From Biscogniauxia marginata (lineage: Eukaryota; Ascomycota; Sordariomycetes; Xylariales; Xylariaceae), in the NCBI GenBank assembly GCA_022695795.1, contig MU404057.1, positions 434,001-498,000 of the forward strand: a stretch of 64,000 bases of DNA, in the 5' to 3' direction. Made by a program: the position numbers and the translations under genes. This document shows positions 25,310 through 35,467 of this stretch, piece after piece (positions within the stretch are counted from its first letter, which is position 1; each line of letters begins with the position of its first letter). Below the pieces are notes generated by a model. That model saw nothing but the letters and a program-made list of their open reading frames with translations, was not told where the DNA came from and made no database searches.

Positions 25310-26930
25310 CGAAGTTTAGGTAGGTTATGTAACAAGTCGGGTGTGTCTGTCTACCTAGGTAGGTATTGGTAGGTATTAATGAAATAAAGTAAAGGTACCG
25401 TAGCTCCCGGCTCTAGTACGGTAAGGTAGGCAAGGTGGGGGAGGGAAAGAGTTCCTCCAGATCTAGCCCTCTCGAGAATCTAGCGCCCTTGATCCCCGAA
25501 AAAATGGCACCATATATCGTCATAAGGGTCTTCCGGCCTCGACTCCCCGCCAGGTCGGGATCTTTCAACCTGCGTCGTATCCCGGTACCAGGGACCTCAA
25601 TCAAGATCGAGATTCGAGAATTACCTATCTACCTACGACCGCCATTTCGTTTGTTGAAGAACAATGACACGTCGTTGATAGGCAGCCTGCATTGAATGAT
25701 CCGTCTGCCAAGTTTGCCAATGCCTGTACGCATCTCTAATCTGACTAATGTAGTTGGCATGGTTGACCTGGTTGACCTGGTGTATTAGTAGAACCTCGCT
25801 CGGCAGTTCTGCCACTTACACAATGCCCTACTCTCGGCGCAATTACATGTACCGATTTACCGCTACACCGCTTGGTACCTAATATCGAACGTACCTGCCT
25901 CGTAGCGTCTAGACCTAACGAACGGTATTGGTATCCTAGCTGCTTTGTTTCACTAGATAGCTGACTTATGTAATACGTGTCTCGTTAACCCACTTTAGAC
26001 GAGTCCATGCGTCTAGTGCGGGCATTTCAGCAGGCATGTGCCATTCCTAGGACAACAAACAAACTAAACATATACATACATAGGTACCTACTCAAGATGA
26101 ACAATGTGAAACTACTAGGTGAGGCCGTAGGGAAAGACACTCAAGGTTACCCGCCTTGTGCGTGTATGTAGATGTTGATTGGTGGTCTTCACGTAGGTGC
26201 ACTTCAGCCCCTGAGACAACACTACCTGGTAGTTCCCGCTGTGGATAGGTTTGCTATATGACAACTTTCCTCAAGGGCATGGATCGAGAAAAAAAATACC
26301 GCTCAACATAATTGATGTACGTGCTACTGTAAGGGACTTTCTTGACTGTATGGAGTGTCTATAAGTATCTACCTACGTATTACAATTTCAAACCGGTGGT
26401 TTCGAGTTAACAGGTAGGTTAGCAGGTTAGGTACATAACTCATCTCCCGAGACCCGAGCCCTCTACTGTACTAGCCAATATATACCTAGGTGTAGGTACC
26501 TAAGGTATGTAACTAATTCACCAGATATAGGTAGTATGTACACAAGTACATATGTATGTATGTAGGTATGTAGGTAGGGATGAATCTAAGACATGCCTAC
26601 TGTACATGTACCTACCTACATACACCTGTAAGCACCCAATCATGCACGCTTCCGATCCCGTGGGTACTAAGAACATCCCGGTTATCCTTAGCTGCCTAGC
26701 TACCCGTACCTAGTGCACATACAATAGCACCTACCTCTAGAGAGGAACGTTAGCCAAGATCCTTCCAGAACATCAATTATGCTAGCGACGGAATACCAGG
26801 TACAATCTAAAGATTATTGATGACTCTTATAGGTACCTACGTACCAGACCCACATTCAACAGATAGACCCGACATACCTACACGTATATAAGGTACATAT
26901 TTGCATACCTAGGTAGGTATGTATGTGCGT
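25310..26930. repeat. Cluster of dispersed TAGGTA/TACCTA motifs
   Basis: Dozens of copies of TAGGTA, TACCTA, GGTACCT and TATGTAGGTA lie in both orientations without a fixed period. Examples are near 25321, 25360, 26080, 26485-26510, 26557-26580, 26608-26625 and 26905-26920. Similar but shorter clusters lie near 36100, 42740, 54460-54710 and 59675-60005. Confidence 0.7.
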
Positions 26931-27628
26931 ATCAAACTTGACGCATCTTCTGATACACGCGGACTCTTACAACTTCACACCCGCCCTCGCAGTCTTAAAC
27001 ATACGTGTTCTGGATGGGCCCGGCAGTGAGATGGCCAGAAAGGTGTTCGAGAGCGAAATGTTGTTATAATCGGCACTTGACGTCTGGGCGTTCCAAACAA
27101 ATACATTGTCTGGTTCTCCAGCATCCACCTTGTCCAGACAAAGATAATTCCTTATTATTAAGAATCCCCTTCACCAGACAATCTGAGCAACCAAATGCAG
27201 ATCGGCTTCAAACCATAGCCAGAGCGGCCTCCTCGGGCTACGTGAGACACCAGGTGGGAAGACTCAACCGAATTATGTCCCAAAGCCATCAACGTATTCG
27301 ATCTGCCCGGGCGGTGGATAAAGCAGCGACCTTGAAAAAGAGCAACACGATTAAATTATTTCATATTCAAAAGAACAGAACGTCGACACGTCGAAACATG
27401 ATTAGTACATTATAATAGCCCGCATAGTCGAGGCAAAGAATAGTATCCAACGACGCAATTCGCAAGCAGATCATCGTGAACGCCTCCGCTGCTCTAAGTA
27501 TGCAAACTCCTCTCCACCAGCCCGTAATGAACGTTCCCAATTTGCTCAGATGCAGTTTCGCTTTTCCCATTACCCTTTCTCACCGACGACACCAGTCAGC
27601 ACTCTCCCTCCTCCCATATCATATCCTA

Positions 27629-28519
27629 TTAACCATGCAAGAGCTGGCCTAGGGGCGACCATGAGCCATCTGAAGTCAGAAGCAGAGAGGCCGGGCTCGA
27701 GAAGTCGTCGGCCACCTCCCTCGACATGCCGGTAAACCCGTAGGCGGCGATCCAAGGTTGAGCGTCCATCCAGGCTGACATCTCGTTGACGAACTGGTTC
27801 ACCTCCGCCTGGTCGCGGCTCGTGCTGGCGATCTCGTTGACCCATAGCGGCAGTTGGTACTCCGCATGCAGCTTTTGCATGTAATCCTTGCCCCATGCCA
27901 TCTCGCTCTCGCACGGTTGTCCTTGTGTGGTGTAGAAGTGAGTAGCCACGAAGTCGGGTTTCTGCTCGGGAGACAACCGGCTCATGAATTCCCTCAACCA
28001 ATGAGCCCGGTTAGGATCGCTCGTAAGTGCCGGGCTGGTAATCTTGACCCCCTTCTCGACGCGAAGCTGCACCAACTGTCCCCAATGTTGCAGCGCAGCG
28101 TCCACGCTAATACCATTGAAGTCTGGCTCGTTGACATACTGTACAACGGTGTTGCTACCTTGCTTCGCAACGACGTTGAGAAGGTTGTTCCAATGGTCGC
28201 CCGAAAGGTGTTCTAATGTCCGGACTTGCGGGACAAACAGGACAGAATCAGGCAGCTCCGGAGGAAGGAGCGTGTCCCAGTCAGAAGCCATCGTGAAATG
28301 AGAACCGGCTAGCGAGGCTGCTGTCGCCCTCAGGTTCGGATAGCCGTTTGTCTGAATATCTCGAGAGTTTCTGTAGTCCCACATGGCTATACGCTTGCTG
28401 GAGGCTGGGTTACGTTGTGCTAGTGCTTGTGTCTCGACAGGCAGTGCCTGGACTGGGCTCGAAAGCAAGATGCATGCTGCCAGGCTGGCAACCGACTTGG
28501 TGATCTGAAAGAGCGACAT
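27629..28519 (-). CDS. Secreted GH128-like glycoside hydrolase (Asl1-type catalytic core)
   Basis: Single exon of 296 residues with a signal peptide (MSLFQITKSVASLAACILLSSPVQA). The core matches the fungal 'glycosyl hydrolase catalytic core' family now placed in GH128. YVNEPDF carries the likely acid/base Glu, and PLWVNEIA the likely nucleophile Glu. MWDYRNSRD lies near the start of the barrel and WIAAYGFTG near its end. Family members act on beta-1,3-glucan, at the cell wall or extracellularly. The length is normal and no anchor is seen. Confidence 0.88.
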   Translation of the reverse strand: MSLFQITKSVASLAACILLSSPVQALPVETQALAQRNPASSKRIAMWDYRNSRDIQTNGYPNLRATAASLAGSHFTMASDWDTLLPPELPDSVLFVPQVRTLEHLSGDHWNNLLNVVAKQGSNTVVQYVNEPDFNGISVDAALQHWGQLVQLRVEKGVKITSPALTSDPNRAHWLREFMSRLSPEQKPDFVATHFYTTQGQPCESEMAWGKDYMQKLHAEYQLPLWVNEIASTSRDQAEVNQFVNEMSAWMDAQPWIAAYGFTGMSREVADDFSSPASLLLTSDGSWSPLGQLLHG

Positions 28520-31500
28520 CTCCGTGGTTATGTTGTTGTAATGACTGACAAGAATGAATGGACGAGTTCGTGGACTCCGGGTGATTAGTCGACAATGTTA
28601 CTTGTGTGGTATACTACACAATCCGCAGTTACCAGAGGAGGGAAAACTCATCAACTTATGAACATTTCGTTCCTGTCGATCTCAGCCTCTTAGGGGTTGG
28701 ACCTATGGACTGAGCTTTGTATGTCACCGAGAGTTACCCGTCTAAGGAACGATAAAGGGGGCCCTTACCACCATGAGCCGTTCACCTTTCGCGAACTATT
28801 GGAAGAGCGCCAGCAAAGGGCCCGCCTCACCCGTAGAATCAGGGATGCTCACGCCAAGGCCCCTCCCCTAGGTTGAGCTCTCCTCGTACACTGAAATGAG
28901 CGCCCAGTGAGTTGACTACTCCAGAGTTCTGAAATTGAGCTGACAGCTAGCGCCAAGAGGATTCTTTCGCTAAATCGTATTAGGAGTGATCGACGCGCCG
29001 AAGTGACGTCTAGAGATCCGGCATACGCCCCGGCGAATACCTTACTCGGGTCCCTCTAATCAATATTTACCGTTGCCAGCCCTGTGGGTGCAGTAAAAGG
29101 AAAACGCGGCCGTGCCATAAGCGATGACATTAAGCATCTATTGAGGCTCTCGCAAACTCCTTTCTTTTTTTTTTTCCCTTATTCTTTTGCTTTATGCTAC
29201 TTGTCAACAAACGCCTTAAAGCTGGTTTATAAATCTAGGACGTAATCATATGCTCTGCCTCTAATATATTATGTTCAAGGGCAAGATATAACCTAGCTTC
29301 TAAAAAGAGAAAATAGTACTATGTTCATGGAATATAGGTATGTAAGTTTATACTCTGTCAGGGATATGACCCACATAGAATAATTTGCTGCAGCTAAAAA
29401 ATTGTTGTACATTTTCGATAGGGGGCGTGAGTAATCCCCTGGCATTATTTGCCCGTAGTTATGGGTAGGTTTGGGGAATCGGGAGATCTTTAGGTCTAGA
29501 TAACGGCAATTCAAACAGCATATGTTCGTACTTAGAACATAGATGTCGTTTGAATGCTTACATACTGGTATAAAATTTAAACAATCATTACCCCTACGTC
29601 AGATATGCTCTACATAGAACTGACTGGTGTGCTCGAGGTTGGGTATCTTTAATTTCAAAATTCTCGTGTCTGCCACAGATGATTGGCCCGACTTTGGGTA
29701 GCGCACGGTGATCCATCATTTCCATCGTGACAGGGGAAGCAACTTTTCGGATAGGTTAGACCTCCTTACCCCGTGGGTCATCATCAAATAACGTCGCAAC
29801 GGAGGCTCAAACTGTTGGATACCTAACCTGCGGATGTAAAAGCGTCCGAGAGTAGAAAAGAAAAAGAAAACCTTTTCTTTCACCTCGGGTATCTTTTATT
29901 GATGGGCATTAGGTGTGGGAGAGCGTTTGGCGGAATCCTACACGCGTGCAATTGAGAAAAGAGTCTCGCGATTTTTTTATTTATTCATTTAACTTTCGTT
30001 GTTAGGTAGTATTAGTTACTAATTGCTACTATCGTAGAAAGCTTCGGCAAGAGCGAGCACCATGCCATTGCAAGGATCTGGACAGCAACACCACACCCCA
30101 GATGCGGCTGTCCAGGTCGGTCAAGGCAAAGCCAGCCCTATACCATACACCCCCTGTCAGGTATGGCTTGTGCGCTTCTCCTTCCTTCAGCGGAAAACGT
30201 GGCGGGCGCATACACACGTGTTATTATGTTGTTACATACCACGGAAGTATAGAAGACGGTTGAACTTCCGGTTTTTGGATCCTGACGTGTTCGTTTCAAA
30301 GTACCTACCCAATGCGATGTCTGATCAATTGTATATCTACCTCAAGTATGGGAGGAAGTTGTAGGGATAACAGGAGGATGTAATATGTAATTAGCTGTTT
30401 AGCATCTAGCATGGTTCGGCAGTTTCTTACAGGGGCTTATAAGAATACCAACCAAAGGTAGCTATCTAAAATGAAAAATACCTAAGAGCTGGTGAGCAGG
30501 GATTGAATGAGAGAAGAAGAAAAGTCCAATAGCCAGATCACAGAGGCAGGACAACAGCAGAGCTTGAACAATTTACTAAATATCGCTGGACCTGGTATAG
30601 TCTTTCGCAGGGGTTGCTTATTTCAACCACCTTCTCCTGTCCGATAGAACTGCCTAGGTATATAGCCATTCACGAATTAAGACTCTGTCAATTTGGTATT
30701 CGCTTGTTCAATCCCTGCCTATAAGAAGGAGATACCGAATCACTCTGGTTTTATGGTCTTATGTTGACCAGTAAGCGGCTTAAAACCATTACCCGGCAGA
30801 TTTTTCGGGACGTTTAGCGATGTGACCAAGATTCAATAAGCAGTCTTTTTAGTGGAATGAAAAGAACCATCTCCAAACACAGTGATTAATCCTAGTACCC
30901 TAGTCACGGGGTATGTTGGAAGCTGACACTTCATAGAACTTGATGCAAGGCTACCTAAGTAGCAAGGGGATGTTAGTTAACGGGTACGGGTACTGTCGAG
31001 GCGGTCAGTAATACCAAGACAAAGACCTCGGCTTCCGAATAAAGCTACATCTTTCGACGAATACGCCCACTCCACAACTTTGGCAAAGCAGGTAAGTATC
31101 TTACTCGCGCGCTTTTTTTTAAGCTGCTGAAGCTTAGCGACGCTTGCGATAGTTGCCAGCCCTAACCTAGTTTAGGCAAGAAGAAGGTATGTAATTCTCG
31201 TAGAGCATGATAACTGCTGTTGTTGGTATGTTCATGTAAGTAGCTTGAGCAGATAGAAACACGCGGACTTAAAGCGCAAGGAACACAAATTAGTTAAGCG
31301 AATACTCACTCGTTATGGAAGCCCAGAAGGCCAAGGAATCTACTCCGGGTCGAACCAACCCGTCGACCCTCTGATCAGCTTCTAGATCCCGATTGTGCGA
31401 CGTAACAGCCCTGGGCAACCGGCAAATTGAAAGTGTAGATGTTAATGCAAATCCAAGCCATTGCTACTGTTCTAGGCAGATGGGGCTTCTTGGGGCTTCT

Positions 31501-32845
31501 TGGGGCGTTACCAATAAAAAGCACATTAACGCAGAGAGACCGAGAAACGCAACCCAGTAGGAGATGATGAATGAATGCAAACTACCCCATTGTAAGCTTG
31601 GGAAGGGGCGTGACTGTTTGGTATTGATTCAACCATCATCTTGGATCATAAATACGATGAGAGAAATTATGATATTCCACCGTACACTTCCTAATCTCAT
31701 ATTGAGTACTGCTTTACGATCTCAGAGCTGAACAAGGAATTTTCTGGTTCATGTAATGATAGCTGTGTCGATGTACATTGAGCAGACTTTGATAACAGTC
31801 ATTTTCTAACTGCCTAGTTCTACAATTTTCGTTTATCACGCGTTGGCATACATATATTTTTACTACTCGGGAAACAGCCATGTTCTCTTCTCTCTTCAAG
31901 TACCAGCCCTGGACGCAAGTGTCAACTATGTGTTTGCCTAACTTAAGAGCGGGGCCATTCATCCACTGGTGATAGTCCCGAAACATGTTGCCATCGTTAA
32001 TATAAACTATGTAATTATTTCAAGATGAAAAAGAAAAATTCAATGTAGTTTTTTTTTGTCTATGTTTGTTTATGTATAACCACCGCAGAAGCGAGGTCAC
32101 TCTAGTGAGTTCCGGAGCTCAGCCTGTCTTCTAGACTCTTGATATGTTCTTTACCAAATCTCGATATATGTACATCAATACCTTTTTTTTCAAACTGCAC
32201 GACTTAAAAATAACTATAAATGTTGGCATATAATAGGCTTACATAAAAAGGCGACGGCTATAGAGTATGAACTAGCTAACGATGGAGAACGGCTGACCGG
32301 AAAGCGAATTTAACGACAATATGGTATCTCAGTTGTCATCGTCGCCAGGTATAATACTGTATTTTATCTCCTCAGACAAGCTACTAGTTGTTGTATAGCT
32401 GAGAACTCTTGACAAATACTATAACTCCGTTCAAAAACTCTTACTAGTTTTTAGACAGCCATATTCTAGCCTGTCCATTAGTGTGTTAAGAGAGGGGTCT
32501 ATCTAGAAGAAGTTCGCAGGTGGCCACTAATTGCACCTCTTTACCCAAAGACCCCCAGGTCACATTAATAGCGTTAGAGTATCTCTTATATTAGATATAC
32601 GAAGATCCCCAAATGCTGATAATAAATGCCGTCATGGATCGAAAAACGATGAAACCTTTTTTTTCTTTCGTTCTTTTAAATTTAGTCACCCGCTTGCTTC
32701 CATTCATGTCAACGAGGAATTTGGTCAACATCCTGTTACGTGCGACGAATATAGACGCCTGCATCCCTACAAGGGTGCACATGACTCGTCGCTGCTTTTG
32801 CTCAGGTTAGCTCAGCCTCAACCCATCCCACCTATCCAATCATCA
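28520..32845. other. Gene-free interval, 4.3 kb
   Basis: No gene I can support. Small open frames at 30062-30364 and 31714-31986 lack domains. A GGGGCTTCTT direct repeat lies at about 31484-31505. The first few hundred bases are the GH128-like gene promoter. Confidence 0.55.
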
Positions 32846-33063
32846 TGGGATTATCTTCGTTAAAATCGATTATCCTTGGCAACCGAGGTGTCGGAAAACC
32901 TCACTCACAATCAACTTCTATTTCAAGAAGTTCAATAAGCTAGTTGCGTCTCCCCCTTTACTCGCAACGCTACGGACACCAACACGGACAACAACACAGC
33001 CCCCCGTTCATGAGTGTGATCAACCATTCGAAGATATACTAGTTCGAAGATATATTCCGGCGG
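32846..33063 (+). pseudogene. Ras-like small GTPase fragment with frameshift
   Basis: ATG (32846) opens MGLSSLKSIILGNRGVGK, a beta-1 strand plus P-loop as in Ras proteins, then stops after 14 more codons. Shifting one base right after GGAAAA gives SLTINFYFKKFNK and later a switch-I-like PFEDILVRRY, ending at a GTAAGT donor. Adding one base would restore the usual GKTS P-loop. Nothing like the G3-G5 motifs follows. I read this as a broken and truncated Ras-superfamily gene. The match is short, so identification is tentative. Confidence 0.5.
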
Positions 33064-33415
33064 TAAGTACCTAAAAACGGATGGGCATAAACTTGAGAGG
33101 ATGTCGCACCCCCGTCATCCTCCGACCCAAAGGAGATCAATACCTTTTCATCGGGCCATACTTCATGCTGGATCTCACGTCTGAGAAGCGGGGAAATTGA
33201 TTGAAGACGGAGAGTCCAAGGCCAATATCATAGAGATCCAACAGCGACACCGGGGAAGAAGAGTCTTCTTTAAGCCATTTTATGAATTGATAGAAACCCG
33301 CGGACTGGGGGACGAAGACGAGAAACCGACGTAGACCTGGACTCAAACCATGATCCCTCCAAGAAGTGGCTTAGCTGGAAGAAATTCACGTTGACGCAAT
33401 GGTAAACGCAATGAA

Positions 33416-34580
33416 AAGAAAAGGACAAACTCGCCCGGTCTGCCCCTGTCCATGCCCTCTCCAAAAGAAGCCAAGCGGACCAAGGGCGGCTTCAAAGTCG
33501 AAGTACCAAAGCGTCTTAGTAAGAAAGATGGAGGTCTCTTAGATATGCCAATGGCTTGCCTACGGAATTGCGCGGTCCGATGGAAAAGCTAGCAAATGCC
33601 TCCTCAAGCATCGATTCCCAAGCCGCCTCATCACTCTCGGCTGGCCCTGAGTTGGCGCTACTGGGAGAACGCCAGCGCCCTGAGTTGAACGCAAAGGGCT
33701 CAGGGAAGATTGCAGCATTGTAGCTCAAGACATACATGATCACGCTAAACAGTGTGCCCCTGTGGACGTAGTGGCCATCTATGACTAGGGGCGCCTCATC
33801 CGTAGCGACCTGTTGTCGCCACAGGTTCGCCGATATGGGAGGAGACATACGAAGGGCTTTGTCAATGCAAGGCACGGAGGTAGAGGCAACTCGCTAGCTG
33901 CGGCCCGCTCTTGATATCTCTGCCGCTTGACAACGTGGACCGGATCTCGTCGGCCAGACGCGTAATAGCAGACCGGGTTCCGCGACAGGTATAATATCGG
34001 GGCCGTCATGGCCGTCGTCGCTATGTCCCCGCCGGCCACCAGGAAGACTATGGCCTCCTCTCAGACGACGCTGTCGCGCGCCTTGGCTGCCTCTCCGGGG
34101 AAGTGCGTGGGCGACGAGGGAGAAGAAGTCGAGCCTCGCATACGTATCTAGGGCGAGGCGAGACCGCACCACCTTCTTTAACAAGCGAAGGAACCTCTCT
34201 CTTGTGTTGTATACAAGACGTAGTTAAATGCCCCGTTGGTATGGACCTTGTAAGAGGCGGGGAAATGGTGCGAGATGTTGTCGACAAAGAAGCTGGCCGT
34301 CATCGTTCTCGCGAAGAGGCGGTTCTCCTCGCTGATATATGTTGCGAGATGGCCCATCTTAATGTGTCATGTTGACGGGCCGGTGTAACGACTCGAGGAG
34401 TTGCTTGAGATAGATGTCGACCTGGGATAGGAGAGCAGACTCGAAGCACAGCGTTGGCCGCTTGGAAAAAAGGCCTGGCCAACGAGCTTCCGCTTAGTGC
34501 AGTGCATTTATCGAGAGTGTTGCAAACGCTGTGGACTTCATTCCTGGTTAGGAGTTCGTATGCGGACGGCTTGGCGATAC
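33416..34580 (-). pseudogene. Cytochrome P450 pseudogene
   Basis: Pieces of one fungal P450 lie in order on the minus strand but in changing frames. They include KPSAYELLTRNEVHS, TKRKLVGQAF, RLALDTYARLDFFSLVAHAL, the I-helix VFLVAGGDIATTAM, ALRMSPPISANLWRQQ, PEPFAFNSGRW, the haem loop FASFSIGPRNSVGKPLAYL, and KTLWYFDFEAALG. At least four frameshifts and several stops separate them. In the haem loop the codon for the thiolate cysteine is TCC (Ser), so even a repaired frame would lack the haem ligand. The family resembles fungal secondary-metabolism or detoxification P450s; no exact family is claimed. Confidence 0.85.
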
Positions 34581-35379
34581 AATCATCATCCTGGTAGCTG
34601 CCTCTGAGAAGCAGCTCGGCGTCTGAGTCAAAAGGTTAGGCTAAAAGTATCTTACTTCTAAAAGCCGTGGCTGTATTGAGAAGTAACCTGTTTGGTGCCA
34701 GCCTAACCACTAGTCCTGAAGATTCATTAATATTGCAAGGTCACGGGATAGGGGCTCAGGATGAGGCTATACCATGGCAGATGCCAGCTCGCTGCAAGTC
34801 GCCATGCTGAGGACTAATCCGGAAGCGCTTATCTGGTCCGATCCTGATGCCAGCCGACCGAATAGACGATGGCAAATCTCCGGCACAGTTTGGTGTGGAT
34901 AGCATGATTGCGTCAAAGTTTCGAACTTTGGTTTGGGCTGCTTTCAAGGCCAACATGCCGTTGCTTGATACCTTGAGCCCGGTCAAGAACCTGAACATTT
35001 GGGATAGTTCGCCGAAGAGAGGTTGCTGGATGGCCGAGTCTTGCAACATTGAACTCGGGTAAGAGCAGCACCAGCTCAGGATCATCGATGACGATGGAAA
35101 TCCAGACAGTCTAGATTCGTCACAGATATTGGTCTGTTTATACACGGTATCCAACTCGTGACTAATACAACTATATCTTCACAACATTACTTCTAGCAAC
35201 TACCCACCACAACTATGAGGCCGTGCCGGTCCACTGGGGGAGTTGGTAGGGTAATTTCCGGCAACGGTCCTCCCTACTATAAGTCATCGTGTCGTTCCTC
35301 TCTAGTTGCCGCCGCGGGCCGGGCAGACAAAGAAAGACAGTTTATATAAGTTGATGTAGCAACCATATCCCTATCTACC
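34581..35379. other. Intergenic between P450 pseudogene and tRNA
   Basis: An open frame on the minus strand (35154..34756) has no recognisable domain. It may be another remnant or chance. Confidence 0.4.
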
Positions 35380-35451
35380 AGCTTTGTGGCGCAGTGGAAG
35401 CGCGCCGGGCTCATAACCCGGAGGACCTTGGATCGAAACCAAGCAAAGCTA
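35380..35451 (+). tRNA. Initiator tRNA-Met (anticodon CAT)
   Basis: 72-nt cloverleaf read by eye. Acceptor stem AGCTTTG/CAAAGCT, D-stem GCGC/GCGC, anticodon stem CCGGG/CCCGG around CTCATAA, T-stem CTTGG/CCAAG, discriminator A. The A1:U72 pair, the T-loop ATCGAAA in place of TTCRA, and three stacked G:C pairs next to the anticodon loop are hallmarks of eukaryotic initiator tRNA. No intron. Confidence 0.95.
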
Positions 35452-35457
35452 GCTGAA

Positions 35458-35467
35458 TTTTTTTTTT
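35458..35467 (+). terminator. RNA polymerase III terminator of the tRNA
   Basis: A run of ten T residues begins six bases after the tRNA 3' end. Confidence 0.85.

Larger units (their letters stand above)
24098..27628. other. Gene-free interval rich in TACCTA/TAGGTA motifs
   Basis: 3.5 kb with no convincing coding sequence. The first part is the flavohaemoglobin promoter, with GGTTGAG tandem repeats at 24288-24321 and a pyrimidine tract near 24415-24455. From about 25310 to 26930 the sequence is saturated with TAGGTA, TACCTA and TATGTA words in both orientations, some forming palindromes such as TACCTAGGTA. Confidence 0.65.

Noticed and set aside
30062..30364. 100-codon plus-strand frame
   Set aside because: No domain, no splice partners and a gene-poor setting; most likely chance.
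31714..31986. 90-codon minus-strand frame
   Set aside because: Coding-like in parts, but no recognisable motif or adjoining exon.
34756..35154. 132-codon minus-strand frame next to the P450 pseudogene
   Set aside because: Could be a remnant, but no motif in any of the three frames supports a family.
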